From contig LS997566.1 in the NCBI GenBank assembly GCA_000469685.2, positions 7,794,491 through 7,858,490 of the forward strand: a DNA stretch of 64,000 nucleotides, written 5' to 3'. Position 1 is the stretch's first letter. Every line of letters starts with the position of its first letter. The notes under the pieces are model-generated. The model saw only the letters and a program-made list of their open reading frames with translations. It did not search any database and was not told where the DNA came from. The position numbers and the translations under genes are program-made. Origin of the DNA: Haemonchus contortus. Lineage: Eukaryota; Nematoda; Chromadorea; Rhabditida; Trichostrongylidae. Of this stretch, positions 34,049 to 46,978 are shown one piece after another.

Positions 34049-36064
34049 ATGATTGATTGCACGATATTCGAATGTGAAATCGAGCCAACATATGAGAAAG
34101 ATCTGCCGCAGACTCCACCGAAAACAGACGATCATCCGCGAATCACCTGCCCAGCGGCCAAAGACCATCAACTGCAAACGTTATGCAAACATCTCGAGCA
34201 GGTAGGTAACCACTCCTGACCACATGCTATCCAGGAGGGACTGATAAGCAACCAGCTGACCTGTTGTAATTTAATGTAAAGAAACAACAACACCCTATAA
34301 CAAAACTGAAATGCAGCTCTATCAGCTATTTCTGAAGAAGTGCACTTGATGAAGGAATGCCGTTGCTATCAGAGATATCACAGTATTCATTGATTGAGAA
34401 AAACTCCGCACTGCTTTTCTCCTTATCGCGCTCCACATCTTCGAAAAGTTCACTTCGAACTCCCAAAAGCTAACCCAGCGGGCAAACTTTACAGTTAGAG
34501 GTCGAATACTGCTCAGGCTAACCCCTTTAGTGATCGTTCATCTCACCTGCGAAGGTAGGACAAACGCCATGGCGTTGGGTAACTGCCTCTAGACATCTTT
34601 TTGCCCACATGAACATCGTAAGTACTGATTAGGACTGAAATGCTTGGCGCAATTTCGGAGGCTCCCGACAAAGATCGCTCGTTCACCTTTGAAAATCCCT
34701 TCGCTCTTGGCATTCTGTGAAACACCCAGCCAGACCAGGACAGGTGCGCTTATCAGGCGCCGATCTCTCCAGACCAACCGCCCGTTGTCGTAAAACATGG
34801 TGGCTCCTTTCCAATTAATCGTCAATGCCAACTGAGCGTATCATTGATAAGGGGAATAGCTCTGAAAAGGGCAAAAGGGTTCATTACGGTCAACCTGCTG
34901 GTCAGGGCGACTGGGCTCAGCGAACACTTTGGGTGTGATGGCTAGACCTGGGAAACTGTTGTTCCAAGTGAAATTTTCTCCGGTTTCCCAGATGGCCATA
35001 TCACTGATAACTTTGAATGAGATATACAAAACCAGCCATTTGCTCTTTCTTCAACCGTTTCCCTGAAGTCGAAAACGCTTTCTACTACTCCCCAGCCTTA
35101 TTCATTGCAGCGGATTAGGGTGAAAGGGTAGACTTCTGAGCCATTGCATGTAGATGTCAGGAAAATCCTGGGATTTCTACAATTTTCAAGGCTGGTGAAG
35201 TGCATGGCTCATTTTGATCCTAATAAGTCTATTTTTAGGTATACCAAGTCGATAGAGCACTGTTATGGAAAATGAGTCATTGTACTGCGTTCACGCAAAT
35301 GACTGAAATCGTTTCCGGTTTGAAAATCGTCCGACTACTTGAGAAAGCCATTCAACGACAGCTGTTCGATCATGTGCGTTTCCTTCACTTGATTTTTGGA
35401 CTGTGCCCAGTAAGAGAGTGTGAGAGCACAAGAGATGCCTAGAGACATTGTGATGTGTACCTTCAAAGTACTTCACAAATGCTCCAAGTTGATTTTTTTC
35501 CCTGCACAGCTTGCTTGGACGAGAAGTTCAACTTTGAATTCGTACATTCCCACGTGGGAAAGCTTTCTGCATCTTCCACTAAGTTTGTAAGTACATGTAC
35601 TGGGAAATAGAATTGGTCCTCCTCCCCCTCAAAAAAAAATCGTTGAGGAACCTATGAGAAATCGAAGTTTGAGTGCATATTGGGTGGAACCCCAGGTTCT
35701 ACGATAAGAATAAAACCATGCTAACTACGGTGTGAGTAGAATCGGGCAAAGGATAACGTAGAAACAAACACCCTCCAAAAGGATTAAGCCATGCATTCAA
35801 CCTGAATCTAGAATCATAGCAACACATTTAACCTTCACGGTGGATATTGTTCAAGACCCCTAACCACTAATTGTTCTCCCGTTCGAGCTTGCTATCAGAG
35901 TCCAAGATGATGAAGTGTTGTTTTCTATGGATAAGGTCCATACCTTGAAAGAGGCCCCGGAGCCGTCTATACTACAGTATTTGAAGTGGGAGTCTTGATA
36001 GAGCGCGAAACTCAATCGCAAGGATCCATAGAAAATAATTTGGAAATATTTTTTTTGCAGCTGA
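34049..36064 (+). CDS. Small unrecognised gene, about 122 aa, with paralogous exon at 52.3 kb
   Basis: Proposed exons: 34049-34201 (donor GTAGGT), 35239-35373 (ATTTTTAG acceptor, GTGCGT donor), 35510-35586 (CCTGCACAG acceptor, GTAAGT donor), 36061-36064 (TTTTTTTGCAG acceptor, then C-TGA completing the stop). Phases join and give about 122 residues. Exon 1 encodes an acidic/proline stretch (FECEIEPTYEKDLPQTPPK). Exon 2 is strongly helical (EIVSGLKIVRLLEKAIQRQL). Exon 2 has exactly the length (135 nt) and phase of the exon at 52276-52410 and matches it at 16 of 45 residues, so the two genes share a domain. No family is recognised. An alternative frame across exons 3-4 would extend the C-terminus. 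AATAAA lies at 36224-36229. Confidence 0.55.
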
Positions 36065-36223
36065 AGGAACGTTCACAACTCAGTCCAGCTATGTCGGACC
36101 CAAGCTGATCTCTGAAAGCCAAACCTCTGTACAAAACATGACAAACGATCTACTGGTTCAGGAATATTCCATATAAACTGTATATTATGTATATTCTCAA
36201 TATATATGATATAATCTGAATGA

Positions 36224-36229
36224 AATAAA
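36224..36229 (+). terminator. Poly(A) signal of the 34-36 kb gene
   Basis: AATAAA about 160 nt after the proposed stop, in an AT-rich 3' UTR-like stretch. Confidence 0.55.
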
Positions 36230-39200
36230 ACTTTATAGCTATTCAGTTATCTTTTCTGACACTCTCTAATTGTAGCAATGTGTCTATTTACCGTTAACAA
36301 AAGGTAACGGCAGGATTCGGGCTAATATTCATTTGGATAGCGGTACTTCTAAAGGTACCCTGGTAGATGAGCAACGGATATGACGTCAGATTGTGTTACG
36401 GTGCTTGGAAAGCTGCCAAACACTCTACAGACACGAGGATGGATGGGTACGTGTGTGTGTATTTAAAAGGTCAACAACTGTTTGAAGAGCTGATTGGCAA
36501 GGGTTAGCCGATGTATGCACAGATTCCGGCGTCAACTAGCCGACGAGTGTTGCCACCGGTCGAACTGATCGAGTACCATATACCCTCCCTCATTATTCTT
36601 ATCCAAATAAAATATGTACTTATTATGGCCTAAATCGTCGAAAATCGTTATTACGACGTTGATGGGCATCCTACTCTCCTTATCACTGTTCTGATTACCC
36701 GATGGATTCGTGGAAAGGCGAAAGCACGAAAACCTTCATATGAATGGGTAGTCCAACTCCATTTCAGCTTCTCCAATGGCTTTTGAAAAGCAACCAATCC
36801 AAGATTTCGCGAAATGAGCTCATTACCCAATGAACAGGCCTCGAACAAGTTGGTAACTTTAGTTCTAATAGATCTCGCCAAGGGGTGATAGACGGTTTCC
36901 AGGAGGTGGCATTCCTTCTCCATCCAACCACAAAAGAAAATCACTCAGTTATGATCATCCAATTAGGTGAAAATCACTCCTTCCCCCATGTAACCTTCCC
37001 TTCTGAGACTTTCAAGCACATTCCTCTAGCCTTCCCTCCCAGGACCTCCACCCCCCCCCCCCCCACACCTTCTTTCATTCCTGTATTGAAGTGGTAAGGA
37101 GAAAAACGATGAGCTGCTTCTCCAGGATTTCGCTTTCTGGAATTGGAGTCAGGCAAACAATTGGGAAATCAGAGAGTTCACTTCCTTTTCCAATATTCCT
37201 GCTTTCTTCAGAGCTTTTTAGGAATTAATATTAAGAAATAAACTAGTTTTTGCAAGGGATATCTTGCTCAGGATTACTATTTTTGCTATGATTTTATCGT
37301 AGGAAATTAAATTATCCTGCAAAAGTTCATTTTTATTATTAATTCCCTCCTGTTCATAATGACATGCTATTCATAGAGCCTCTATAGCTACATTCACTTC
37401 CCTTTCCTGTCCTTTTTTAGCAAACACATTCTTGGAAATAGCACTCTGCCATTTACTCTCACTGATCTTTTTCGTCTCATGCCCTTTTTTTCCTTCCTTG
37501 CCTTCTTATCGCTGCTGCTCGTCCCAAAAAAAAACCACACCACAGTTCACCCCTACAAAAAAGTCTCTCTTCCCCGCAATCAGGCTTCTTTCCTTACCAA
37601 TTCTTTGTTCCAATCTTTGTAAAAATACTCTTGCACCGGTTACAGCTGGCTTTGGCACTAACGATCCCATACCAGCGAGTCCGTGGCTCAAAAGGTCCAA
37701 CTGTCTCTGATCGCATATTTGACCCTATGGTAGAGGGACGAGTTTTAAAGTTCCGTAGCGCTTCCAAAGATCACAGAGAGTGGAATGAGAAACTGATAGG
37801 GCAAACCAATTTGAAGAAGATTGTGCCTAATCTGTTGTTCGGCATGGGGGACTCCTCTTGCATAATCCATAAATCGCTAGGGTCGCGTTCCTGATAGGGT
37901 GAATACCGGAAGGGTTGACATCAACGCACACGATCACCCACTCTATTTCCTCATGAGTCAGGTAAACCAGTCGGCTGGCAGCTGGCCAAAGAGAAGGGGA
38001 CAGGAGGATTTGGTCATGCGGTGTTGCACTTTAGTCTTAACCACCTTAATTCTCGTACTCATACATATCTGGCTCTTTTACACTAATAACTTGATCTGAA
38101 TATGATACCGTATCCAAAACGCATATAAGTGGACTGAAACTAGTTCATAAATGTACCTTAGGTTCGGTGCTCTACGGGAATCCGAAGGTGGATGACAAGG
38201 TACATATTCGTTAAGCCCTCCAGAAATATTTTAGAAAAAAAGCTGCTCACATAGCAAGTAAATGTCTACGTTACTACTGCCGGTACTTCATTTGCTATAC
38301 GTTTCAGTGTCCTTGCGCTGACTACATCTCTCTGACCGTTTCAATTCACCTGAGCAAGTCCTATCTTTGCCTATATGCCCCGTGAAAGGTAATCACTCAC
38401 TGACGACAACTCTGCACTGCGTATCTTATCGCTAAGTGTAAATCAGACCGTAGCGTCCAACGTCAACCGTGTTGCAGCCATAATAAATTGCGATGGCATA
38501 GGGAGAGAGAGCGAGTGCTGGTTGCGATGACAGAGATACGGGGTACGAGGTGATGTCGTCGTTTCAGCGCCAGACGACAGCATACGCAACCCCTCTCTCC
38601 GTTAGAGCCCCACTCTTCCACCCATCGTGACTGATAAGCGCATTATGTTGGTTGGTGCCATACGTTCCGGAAACATTCCCTATCGGTATTTCTCTTCATT
38701 TTGTCCTTGCTATCGTCGCTCCCTTTGTAGCATGCACCATACCATAGGGATCAATAGGACACGTCATTACATCCTGATTCTGAACATTCCTCAAGCCGGA
38801 GACACCATTCTGGCGCCTCTTTTCTGCTTCTATCTCAGATGTACCAAGCAGCTCTATCTCCAGAACTTGAGTACTTAATCTGAACTATACTAAACCCTAC
38901 GAGGTGATCTAAAACCCTCTACCCGCGAACACCCCTTCGTTATCATCCTCAAACCGTTGGCTCTTTGATGTGCAGCGCAGTGCTTGTGCACTTTAGCCAG
39001 CAGAGTTCAGAGCAAAGAGTCGAGGTGATTCAGTGTGATCGAAGGGGAGGTCTACTATGAAGACCAGTAAGCCCATGTACAAAGGAAGTTCGCCAACAAG
39101 TAGCCGATAAAAATCGGAATCCCTCGGTCATGGGAAATAATAGCCGTCTTACGGTATATCCAAGTTTTTACCCAAACTTGCGTTCGTAGATGATGATGAA

Positions 39201-41271
39201 CAAGTCACTATTTCTTGTTTGCAAAAGTGCAGAACAGTTCTCGAGTAAGTGGAAGTCATAAGAGAAACCCAAATTCCACTTCCAGAGCCTGCTTCACGTA
39301 CTACATATTAGGGCGACAGAGTCGACTGTAGCACTTTGTAATTACATTCGAAGTTATGTTTTAAGCCTTGTATAACTGCATGCGACTAGGTGGACCAGAG
39401 GCGAGAGATTGACAGTTGTATCGGCTAGGATTAGTGACCTCACTGACCCACTACAGTTGAGAACAGGGAGGTGAGGTAACACCAGGAGAGTGGGTACCAC
39501 GGGTAGTAACGTGCCTTGGATATTTCAGGAAGTGACGTTTGACTGTTTTGATTCCTTTCACCGGAGCTACAGCTGTCGAAGGGGGATCGAAGAGTTCGCG
39601 AACCTCATTTCTAGAGAGGACTGACAAAAAATATGCCCTCCTTGCACTCGGTTGATAGGAAAAGTGCAAAACCAGGACTTAACCCAAAAAACTAATTTTT
39701 TTCACCTTTTGCCTGCTCTCCCATTTTTTCTACTCCATGCACTTCGAAAGGCGTGGCCTAGTCTAACTAAGAGATTGTTCTGGGAATTTTCCCCACACCA
39801 AATCGAACCTACAAAGTAAGCCTTAACATACCGGTGCGGTCACCCCGCAGCTTCCCATTTTGCTTCGTTCATGGAGCATTTCCAAGTAAAACCAGCTCTT
39901 CACCCAGGTTCGAGTTCATGCCCCATTCCAGGTCGAACCCTTTACCCATTACCCGGCTCCCGCTAGATACAGTAATCCTCGTAGATACAGTAATCCTGTC
40001 TAAGGTGAGCCTCCATCGTTCTACTACTTACGAAAAGTTTTTTCAAAGGTTTATCAGCTCCCTTAATTATCCTTTCAGGGCTATAAGGAACGTGCAGCCC
40101 TTCCTGGCCATCGTTGGGCTATCTCTACGAAGGGCTTGCTTGTAGTTTATAGATGAAGCTCACTTTCTGACTATAAACCAAGAAAACTTGCTTGTGAACC
40201 CGTTCAAAGCCAAGCTTCTTACATAAACAGCTAAATCAGAACCTGACTACACTCTTTTAGATCTTTCATGACTTTTTTATATTTTCGAAGAATAAGCAGG
40301 TGTCCGTGAAGAGCTTTCCTCCTCAAGACATATCTTGCTTGCTCTCTGCCAATGTCCTCAGTTGGAATCACACGTCGCAAAGCCGATGCCATTTCAACGA
40401 CTTTCGGCTTTGGACGATTATCTTCTGATCTGGCCCAAGGGGCTCAACATATTCCTTTTTTCTATCAGGTCTTTGCCCTCAGATTGATCCAAATCTGCTG
40501 CTTCTTCTCATGGGGACTGGGAAAGGACGAGTACAAGCACAACTGGCTAGAAGTTCCGGGCAGACGACTTCTCCCCACATGAGGATATATAGACCTCCAC
40601 GCTATATTAGGATGTTGATACGTTTAATGCCTTTCCATCTCAAAAAGGAACTCATTGGTTATAATATTTAAGGACAAACAAAAAAAATAAAAAAAAAATA
40701 GAAAAAAAATTTTTGAAACGCAGTAGTTATTCTTGTATCGTCACTGAACCGAAACAACCTCACCTAGCAAGAGCCTCATTTCTTCGAGCTTTCTACTTAG
40801 TCAGCCCCACTATTTCGGACTATTTTGAATAAAATGCGGCAATCGTAATCCACTGTTGGCTTACCAAGAAGTTCAGGGCGTAGCCAAACCTGATGGGGTT
40901 AGAGAGCGCCAGATCGTACTACCGTATGACTTCACCAATAGATCTCTGATGGTATCTCGAGCCCAAAACCTGATCGAGACCAATTCTCAGGCAAAAGAGA
41001 AACGCCCATTCGCTCTGTCTGCAAACACTGTCTAGTCCAATTGGTTACTAGAACGTAGGCGATTTTTAGTGAAGATCAGAAGTGCATGGCGAGCTCCATA
41101 GTGCTTGATCAGTGCCAAATCCCTTTGGATCTTCCTAGTTTCTAACGTTATTAGAACAAAGTACATGAAGCGTATAAAGTCTATAAACAAAAAGTTTATC
41201 AACAGTAATCACTGATAAATCAAAGATTTATGAGTGTCAGCATAAGGGGGATAAAAAAGATTAGGTCTTTG
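36230..41271. other. Intergenic, no gene firmly recognised
   Basis: Open frames up to about 103 codons occur without motifs. A + strand frame near 36640-36785 has a hydrophobic stretch followed by basic residues (LLITVLITRWIRGKAKARK) but no acceptor or continuation. A C14 run lies at 37051-37064. The phrase CCAGCGAGTCCGTGG near 37672 recurs near 55763, hinting at another old repeat. Confidence 0.35.
37051..37064 (+). repeat. Poly(C) tract (C14)
   Basis: Uninterrupted run of fourteen C. Confidence 0.95.
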
Positions 41272-41545
41272 GACGCCTCCCAATCCCGTCTCTTAGGCGC
41301 CGTATACGACTTCCATTCAGATCGTCGTGGCGGTGGTTTGAATGGTCTATGTGGCCTTTACAATGACTTACGGTGGCAGACAATGTACAAGTCAGTGCTT
41401 CTACCCTCCCAGACGACTCTTATACCAACGATCCGGCCCCAGAGGGACGGAAAGCTCGGATGGCCGTGGCCAATACCCTCCGAGATTCCGATCCCAGACC
41501 ATGACTTTGTGTTGTGGTGCCGTTTCTCACTCCACCAACTCAACC
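41272..41545 (-). repeat. tRNA-derived SINE copy
   Basis: Minus-strand member covering nearly the full length. On the + strand it reads CGACTTCCATTCAGATCGT, TATGTGGCCTTTACAATGA, CTTACGGTGGCAGACAATGT and CCCTCCCAGACGACTC, then a weakened head. Confidence 0.75.
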
Positions 41546-42694
41546 CAAGTCCAAGCCACATAATTCAATTAAGTAGTAAAACTGTAATTCTGCTTGTACC
41601 GAAACAGAACTAACAGATATAAATAAGTAAACAGCCAATGAAATAAATGAGCAGCGAATCTTGACGAGAAGGGTCCCTGACCATCCTAACAACTTCAAAC
41701 TTCTATCGGTAAATGTTCGAGTAGTGGCGTTTTCGCCACGTTTCAGCCATTGAACCATTTGCATTATCAAAAACCCGTTCAAATTGTTCTCATCGGGAAT
41801 GCCTGCAATATTTTATTACAACAATCGGCTGCTATGTGTCAGCACAAAGTGCAAGTGCAGGGAGGGAATGAAAGCATGCATGTATGTATGTACAGCCGCC
41901 TGCGTACAGGCTGACTGCGTTCATCCATACCATATTCCTATATCCCGATATCGCAGATTCCTATCGTACTACACTATCATACATCGCGAAATTATTCACG
42001 GAGGACGACGACAATTTTTACGACCATCTACCAACGACGGGGCGGCGGCGGCGGCGACGACGACGTGGGGTTGTGGGTGGAAGAAAGGAGGGGATTTGTT
42101 GGTGCTATCGGGGTGGTCTGTTCACCAAGGGGCAGGTGATATCATCGTTCGGCGTCGGCCCGGCAGCCAGCAGCTCTGTCTGTCGCAGGTCGTGAACGGC
42201 CTGCCTGCTTGCCTGCCGTCCGGCCGGTGGGCGCCATTGCAGTGTTCCGGCGGAACTGCTGCTGCTGCTGGTGTACACAGAACGCAATATTGCGCAATAG
42301 CTTGTCACCGGCATGTAATCGACCGGCCGGCCAATGCATCGATGTGGGAGTTATTCGAGACTGTTCTCGATCAACTTTCCCCCCTATTTTCCTGGCTATT
42401 TTCCTTTTTCTGATATCATCTTCTCCGTAATCTTCCATTTCATCCTTCCCATCCTTTTGCTTTGTTTCGAGCTTTCTCCGTTGACTAATTGCCCTACTTC
42501 AATGCCGTCCATTGTGTGCAGTACCGAAAACTCATTTGAATTGTTGAGTTACGCTGTTCCGCCCATTTGATATGACGTTGTGGTCGGGTAAACATATTAG
42601 TCAGCGACTTCTCTGATTACTGGTAATCATCTGCTGATTAAGTTCCCTGATAGTGAAAATAAGTAAGCTCCTCGCTCAGACCATGCTAGTTTAC
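41546..42694. other. GC-rich, triplet-rich patch with overlapping open frames
   Basis: GC content rises sharply at about 42030-42340, with a (GGC/GAC)n run near 42040-42065 and a (CTG)5 run near 42258. Long frames lie open on both strands (209 codons + at 41784-42413; 98 codons - at 42142-42438 with a short polyglutamine). The minus frame starts MEDYGEDDIRKRKIARK and the + frame at 41884 contains DIADSYRTTLSYIAKLF. Either could be an exon, but neither has decisive support. The segment 42065-42145 is similar to 42938-43010. Confidence 0.35.
41872..41898. repeat. 27-bp element inverted at 45191-45217
   Basis: A 27-bp sequence containing GCATGCATGTATGTATGTAC occurs here and, perfectly reverse-complemented, at 45191-45217. 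The identity is longer than the simple ATGT reiteration and includes the non-repetitive AGCCG end. Confidence 0.8.
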
Positions 42695-42832
42695 GTTCCA
42701 ACCATCCGAGATCGGCACAATTTTGAGTTTGGATTTGACAGCTACAGATCTGGAGAGATCAACTGTTCGAATGGGGTTCAGTTCGAAGCCCGTCATGGAG
42801 ACCGGGTAGGGTTCCCACAGACGCCATTTTAA
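42695..42832 (-). CDS. Candidate internal exon of an unrecognised minus-strand gene
   Basis: A 46-codon open stretch is framed by an ATATCATTTCAG acceptor and a GTAAAC donor, in phase 0 at both ends. It encodes LKWRLWEPYPVSMTGFELNP followed by a charged stretch (KSKLKIVPISDGWN). Composition and splice sites look real, but neighbouring exons could not be placed and no family is recognised. Confidence 0.35.
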
Positions 42833-43895
42833 CTGAAATGATATAAAAGAAAAGAATTCGAGTTTTGAAACGTACCCTGCAGGCATCAAGAACGACTGAG
42901 ACCAGATCGGGCAGCTTCAGGGGCACCTGAAGTTCGTGGGGCTATGGGTTGAAAGAAGGGATTTCTTGCTATCGGTGTGGTCTGTTCAACAAGGGCAGTT
43001 GACATTGTCTTCCCTAGTTTAGATCCCCACTGATGTACGTTCGAAGGTCTCTGGCTCATTTCCAAGATTTTTCATCTCATACTATGTCGTCCATCGGGCT
43101 GGAGTTCAATCCCCGTGGAAAAAAGCCGCAAGTCTTCTTTTGATGTCATTGATCGTTGCATTTCACCCTTTTCTCCACTGTGAACTTGAAATGCTACGGG
43201 GTTTCCTCCCACACCTCCCACACTTCGAACTAGGCTTCTGCAGGCTCCGAAGGCGATTACAGCAACAAAGCAGTAACTAACGAACAATGTTGTACCGATT
43301 ATGGAGGGTTATTCACAATCTGGAGCCCCTCCAGTACATGCTCCGTTAGTCTTCTCGTAACCATTTGAGTACAATTTTTAACCTTTTCTCCCGTCCTGAT
43401 AAAATGCAGAATCCCGCCCCTTCACGCCCTCTACTTCGTTATGCTCCTCTAATACCGGTTACGTGGCCTCCCGTCGTGGTGTCACGCTAGCTAGCATGGG
43501 AGGAGGCACCCATCTGCGCTCGCTTTCATGGCCATGTGCCATGCACGTGTTGATTCCCGGCTTGAAAAAGCCTTTCTTCCCACTTTCAGGTCTTGACGGC
43601 TTCTCAGACTCACTTGAATGTTTAGAGGCTTCTACATAATAGTCATACAAGAATTTTAGATAGGAACTACCTTCACGGTGCTCCCTATGGCCAGCTCATC
43701 ACTCCCCATTCCCCCTTACTCTCTGAATGCGTCCCTCCTTTCCCTATCCTTAGAAGGATCCTCTACCCCTAGTTTCCACCGTAACACGGTGAGGGGTAGC
43801 GGAGCCGCAGCTTATATACCTTGAACACAATCGTCTTTACTCTAAAACAGTGGTCAGATGAAGTGAGCGGCATTTGGTGCAGGGGTGGGTGGGAA

Positions 43896-43911
43896 GGGGG
43901 GGGGGGGGGGG
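43896..43911 (+). repeat. Poly(G) tract (G16)
   Basis: Uninterrupted run of sixteen G, the longest monotonic tract in the window. Confidence 0.95.
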
Positions 43912-45190
43912 CGGAAGTGAGGTAGTGGTAGTGAGCTGAACAGGAATGCTCTGCTCTCTACAGCTGCACCCACCAAGAGGGTAACGACGGTGCATCGGTT
44001 GATGCCGAGAGCTGGAGAGACCGCCCTAGAGGGCTATGGGAACTCTCCAATGCAACACCTTTCTGAGTAAGTTATGAGAAAAAACTCGTAAATAACAAGA
44101 CCCATAACTTGCCCTTCTTGGTAGACTTCTCGCAGCGCCCTTTGGAGCGAAATAACAGTAACTAACAGAGGCATCAAGTCAGGTAAACACCGTTCTTTTT
44201 TCTGACACTCGCGATTAAGTCTGAACCCTGCTTACTTCATACATGACGCCATACAACCTTGAATTGAAAAACCAAGTTCAACTCTGTGGCATTTCCATTC
44301 TAACAATTCCGTCTCCGAATGAACTGTCGTCGTCAGCTGACCGTCTCGGGCGTGGACCGGTTTTCCTGATTGATTTCGGCGAGATTCCTTCTACTCGTAC
44401 TCGACATACTCTCTCCCCCCTTGCTCTCTCGAATGCCGTTGTAGGACAAACGAATGATCAGATATTTCGAAAATGTCGTCGTGTCTTTCAGTTCATGATG
44501 CATGGGGGCGGAGCTTACGTAAACACACACCCACTTTCTTGGCTGCGCGCCAGATTTGAATGGTGCTCTTCTGTAAAAGCTACTGGTATTTCTTCCCTTC
44601 CCATGCCTGCTGATTCATTGCTTATTTCGAATTCTTCCCTAGCTCTTTTGATTGTTTGCCTTTTCCCTTTGGAACGACTATCTGGTTTTCTTATGAAGCC
44701 GTTTTTTTTTCGATTTTTCGTTGATTTTTCTTCGTATGGAGTGAGGTGGTACTGTATTTCATGTAGTTATACTTGTTACTGTCGTTTAATAAGGATGGCA
44801 TTCAGACAGTTACTATTAAATGTAAACGATGTAGTTAACTAGGTACAGGTATGGGAGGTAGGTGTGGTTAAGGTAGTTAGGTAATGTAAGCAGGTAGTTA
44901 AGGATGCCGGTCGCCAAGTGTGAGTTCATTCGGCGGGGAAAGGTTTTGAGAAATTCCTGGATCTGTGATGTGATTTATACTCTTTTATCGATACCATATT
45001 AATGGGCTCGAAAAACAGGAATTAACACCTCCTCAGGAAGCTCCGCCCCTTCCCCTCCCCAACGGAGTATAAACAAACAGGGTGTGATTTTGCTTTTGTA
45101 CGTGGGCGATGAGACACAGGCCCATGAACCCGTTTAAAAACGACATTTCCACATCATTCTCCTAATTTCGCTGTTATTAACTCGGATTGC

Positions 45191-45217
45191 CGGCTGTACA
45201 TACATACATGCATGCTT
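45191..45217. repeat. 27-bp element, inverted partner of 41872-41898
   Basis: Perfect reverse complement of the element 3.3 kb upstream. Confidence 0.8.
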
Positions 45218-46978
45218 AGATCATCTCGTGTGTGCTTGTACAGGCAGTCGGTAATACTATTTAGGATGGTAAAATTAGAAATGTATCTCTGAATTAACTT
45301 ACCGGTAATGACGGAACGAAAGGCGCCCTTCAAGAGCTCATGGAATAAGAGGCTTCTTTGATTCAATTTTTATTTTCACGCACAAAAACCAATCAGTGGG
45401 GCAACTCGTTCATTTGGGGGCTGGGCCTTGATCATTGCATGGCCCTGCCGCATTGCTTCTAACTCGTTTATCGCCATTCCCGTCATACATTGCCATCATT
45501 TTGTTAGTGTGTTCCTAATAGTAACATTGATAATCCCATGCCACCGCCTTGAAAGCCACATTCCGCTTAGAGCGTATGGAATGGAAGCCAGCTTGATAGT
45601 TGTCTCAACCTCGGGATGATTGTTACCTAAAGGGAAAAAAGCCAAATGTAGGAGTGCTTGAAGAAGGCGTTTGACGTCTATAGACCTTGAGCGAAAGCAC
45701 CTGCTGGAGGGAGATGTAGAGTTGACCTTACGCAACGGACCCAGTCACCTATTTAGCGAAAATCAAACCCTTCAAAGAAACCGGTTTTTTGGATCCTCCA
45801 TTACTCACAATTCTCCTTAACATCTACCCTGACAAAGAAAATCCCACTGGAGAGTTCTGATTGCGAAAAAATTGGAATTTCAAGTGTCAAGGCCTCCCAT
45901 TCCAGTGACTGTCTAGTGTGAATCCAGAAGGATCAAGAATTTGAACTATAAGAGCTGCTTTTGTGATTCTGGGCTCAAAATAACTCTGGGTAGAAAGGTT
46001 TCCGGAACGATTTCCGCGTGACGGCCGTGCCGTTTTGTTGTGGACCCTCTAATTAAGTGGGTAATCCTGTAATTATCCTAGCAGACCGTAAACGAGCCAT
46101 CAATGAACCGCCCGTAAAGAACGCTAATGCTCAGATATGATATTTTATTTTAGGGTTCCATCCGTTTATATGAATTTTCAAAGGGTAAGTTCAGCTAATA
46201 AGCGTGTCCCCGTGACAAATTCAAAGGGACAGGTATCGGGGAAAACTTTAAGGGCGATAGTTCCGGGAACCAATTGGCGATTTTCGAAAATCGGCGGCAT
46301 GCCAGTTGTGGGGCCTATTTTTAGTTACCATGGCATCAATTACCCATTTGGTTGTAGGAATACTTTCACTTGGGAACTAGTTACCCGAGTATACTTCCAA
46401 AATGACTCGGGAACATGATGAGCCCCTAAAAAACCTCATCAAAAACTTGAATCTCCCGTCGTTATTGGGTCACCCGTGGCAGTAATGTGTCTGCTTTGTT
46501 TCTCTTTTTACTTTGTTACTCTTCTAGTCATAACCTGAATCAAGTTGAGTCGGGAGGAGGGAAAGCGAATGAGGCCATTTGTTATGCAGGGCTTATCATA
46601 ATAATCCTTATATTAACACATGCACTTTGCCGAAGAGACCTCTACCTATTCCTTCCATAGGCTTCTTACCGTATGCCTGTCACTACCGGTGGTCCCAGAG
46701 ATCCCAGACGAGAGACGTCTGACCCCGGTAATTCATGGTCTCGGACGTCTTTTCCGCGAAACGCTGTTTTGCGCCTGTTGTCGCCTGCTGTTCAAATTAG
46801 CCATCAGCCGTCCTTGACGATGTTTGTTACATTGCTCCTTCTTATCACACTTTTCTACGGGTCATGTGTGCTGGTCTTGCGCTCTCAGACTCACACTTGG
46901 CCCATGTTTCATTATGTCAAGGCGATAAGCCCGCAACGATGGGCCGCCATCGTCAGTGATCAGTTGGTCTTGTTGCAG

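Larger units (their letters stand above)
42833..46978. other. Intergenic or upstream intronic, no gene firmly recognised
   Basis: Includes a partial direct repeat of 42065-42145 at 42938-43010, a minus frame at 43072-43287 starting with a hydrophobic leader-like MFVSYCFVAVIAFGACRS, a minus frame at 43459-43650, a G16 run (43896-43911) and a 199-codon frame at 44243-44842 (+). None of these frames has a recognised motif. Part of the distal stretch may hold 5' exons of the 46,979-52,410 gene. Confidence 0.35.

Noticed and set aside
41784..42413. Longest open frame (209 codons, + strand) as a protein gene
   Set aside because: It runs through low-complexity GC triplets, overlaps other open frames on both strands and shows no motif. 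Long frames arise easily in such composition. Kept only as a note on the GC-rich patch.
43459..43650. Minus frame with a Ser/Pro-rich sequence as a small gene
   Set aside because: It seems likely to belong to a dispersed strongylid repeat, but this could not be demonstrated from the window alone. No splice or start support.
44243..44842. 199-codon + strand frame
   Set aside because: No motif, no splice context, pyrimidine-rich composition. Its length is within chance for this amount of sequence.
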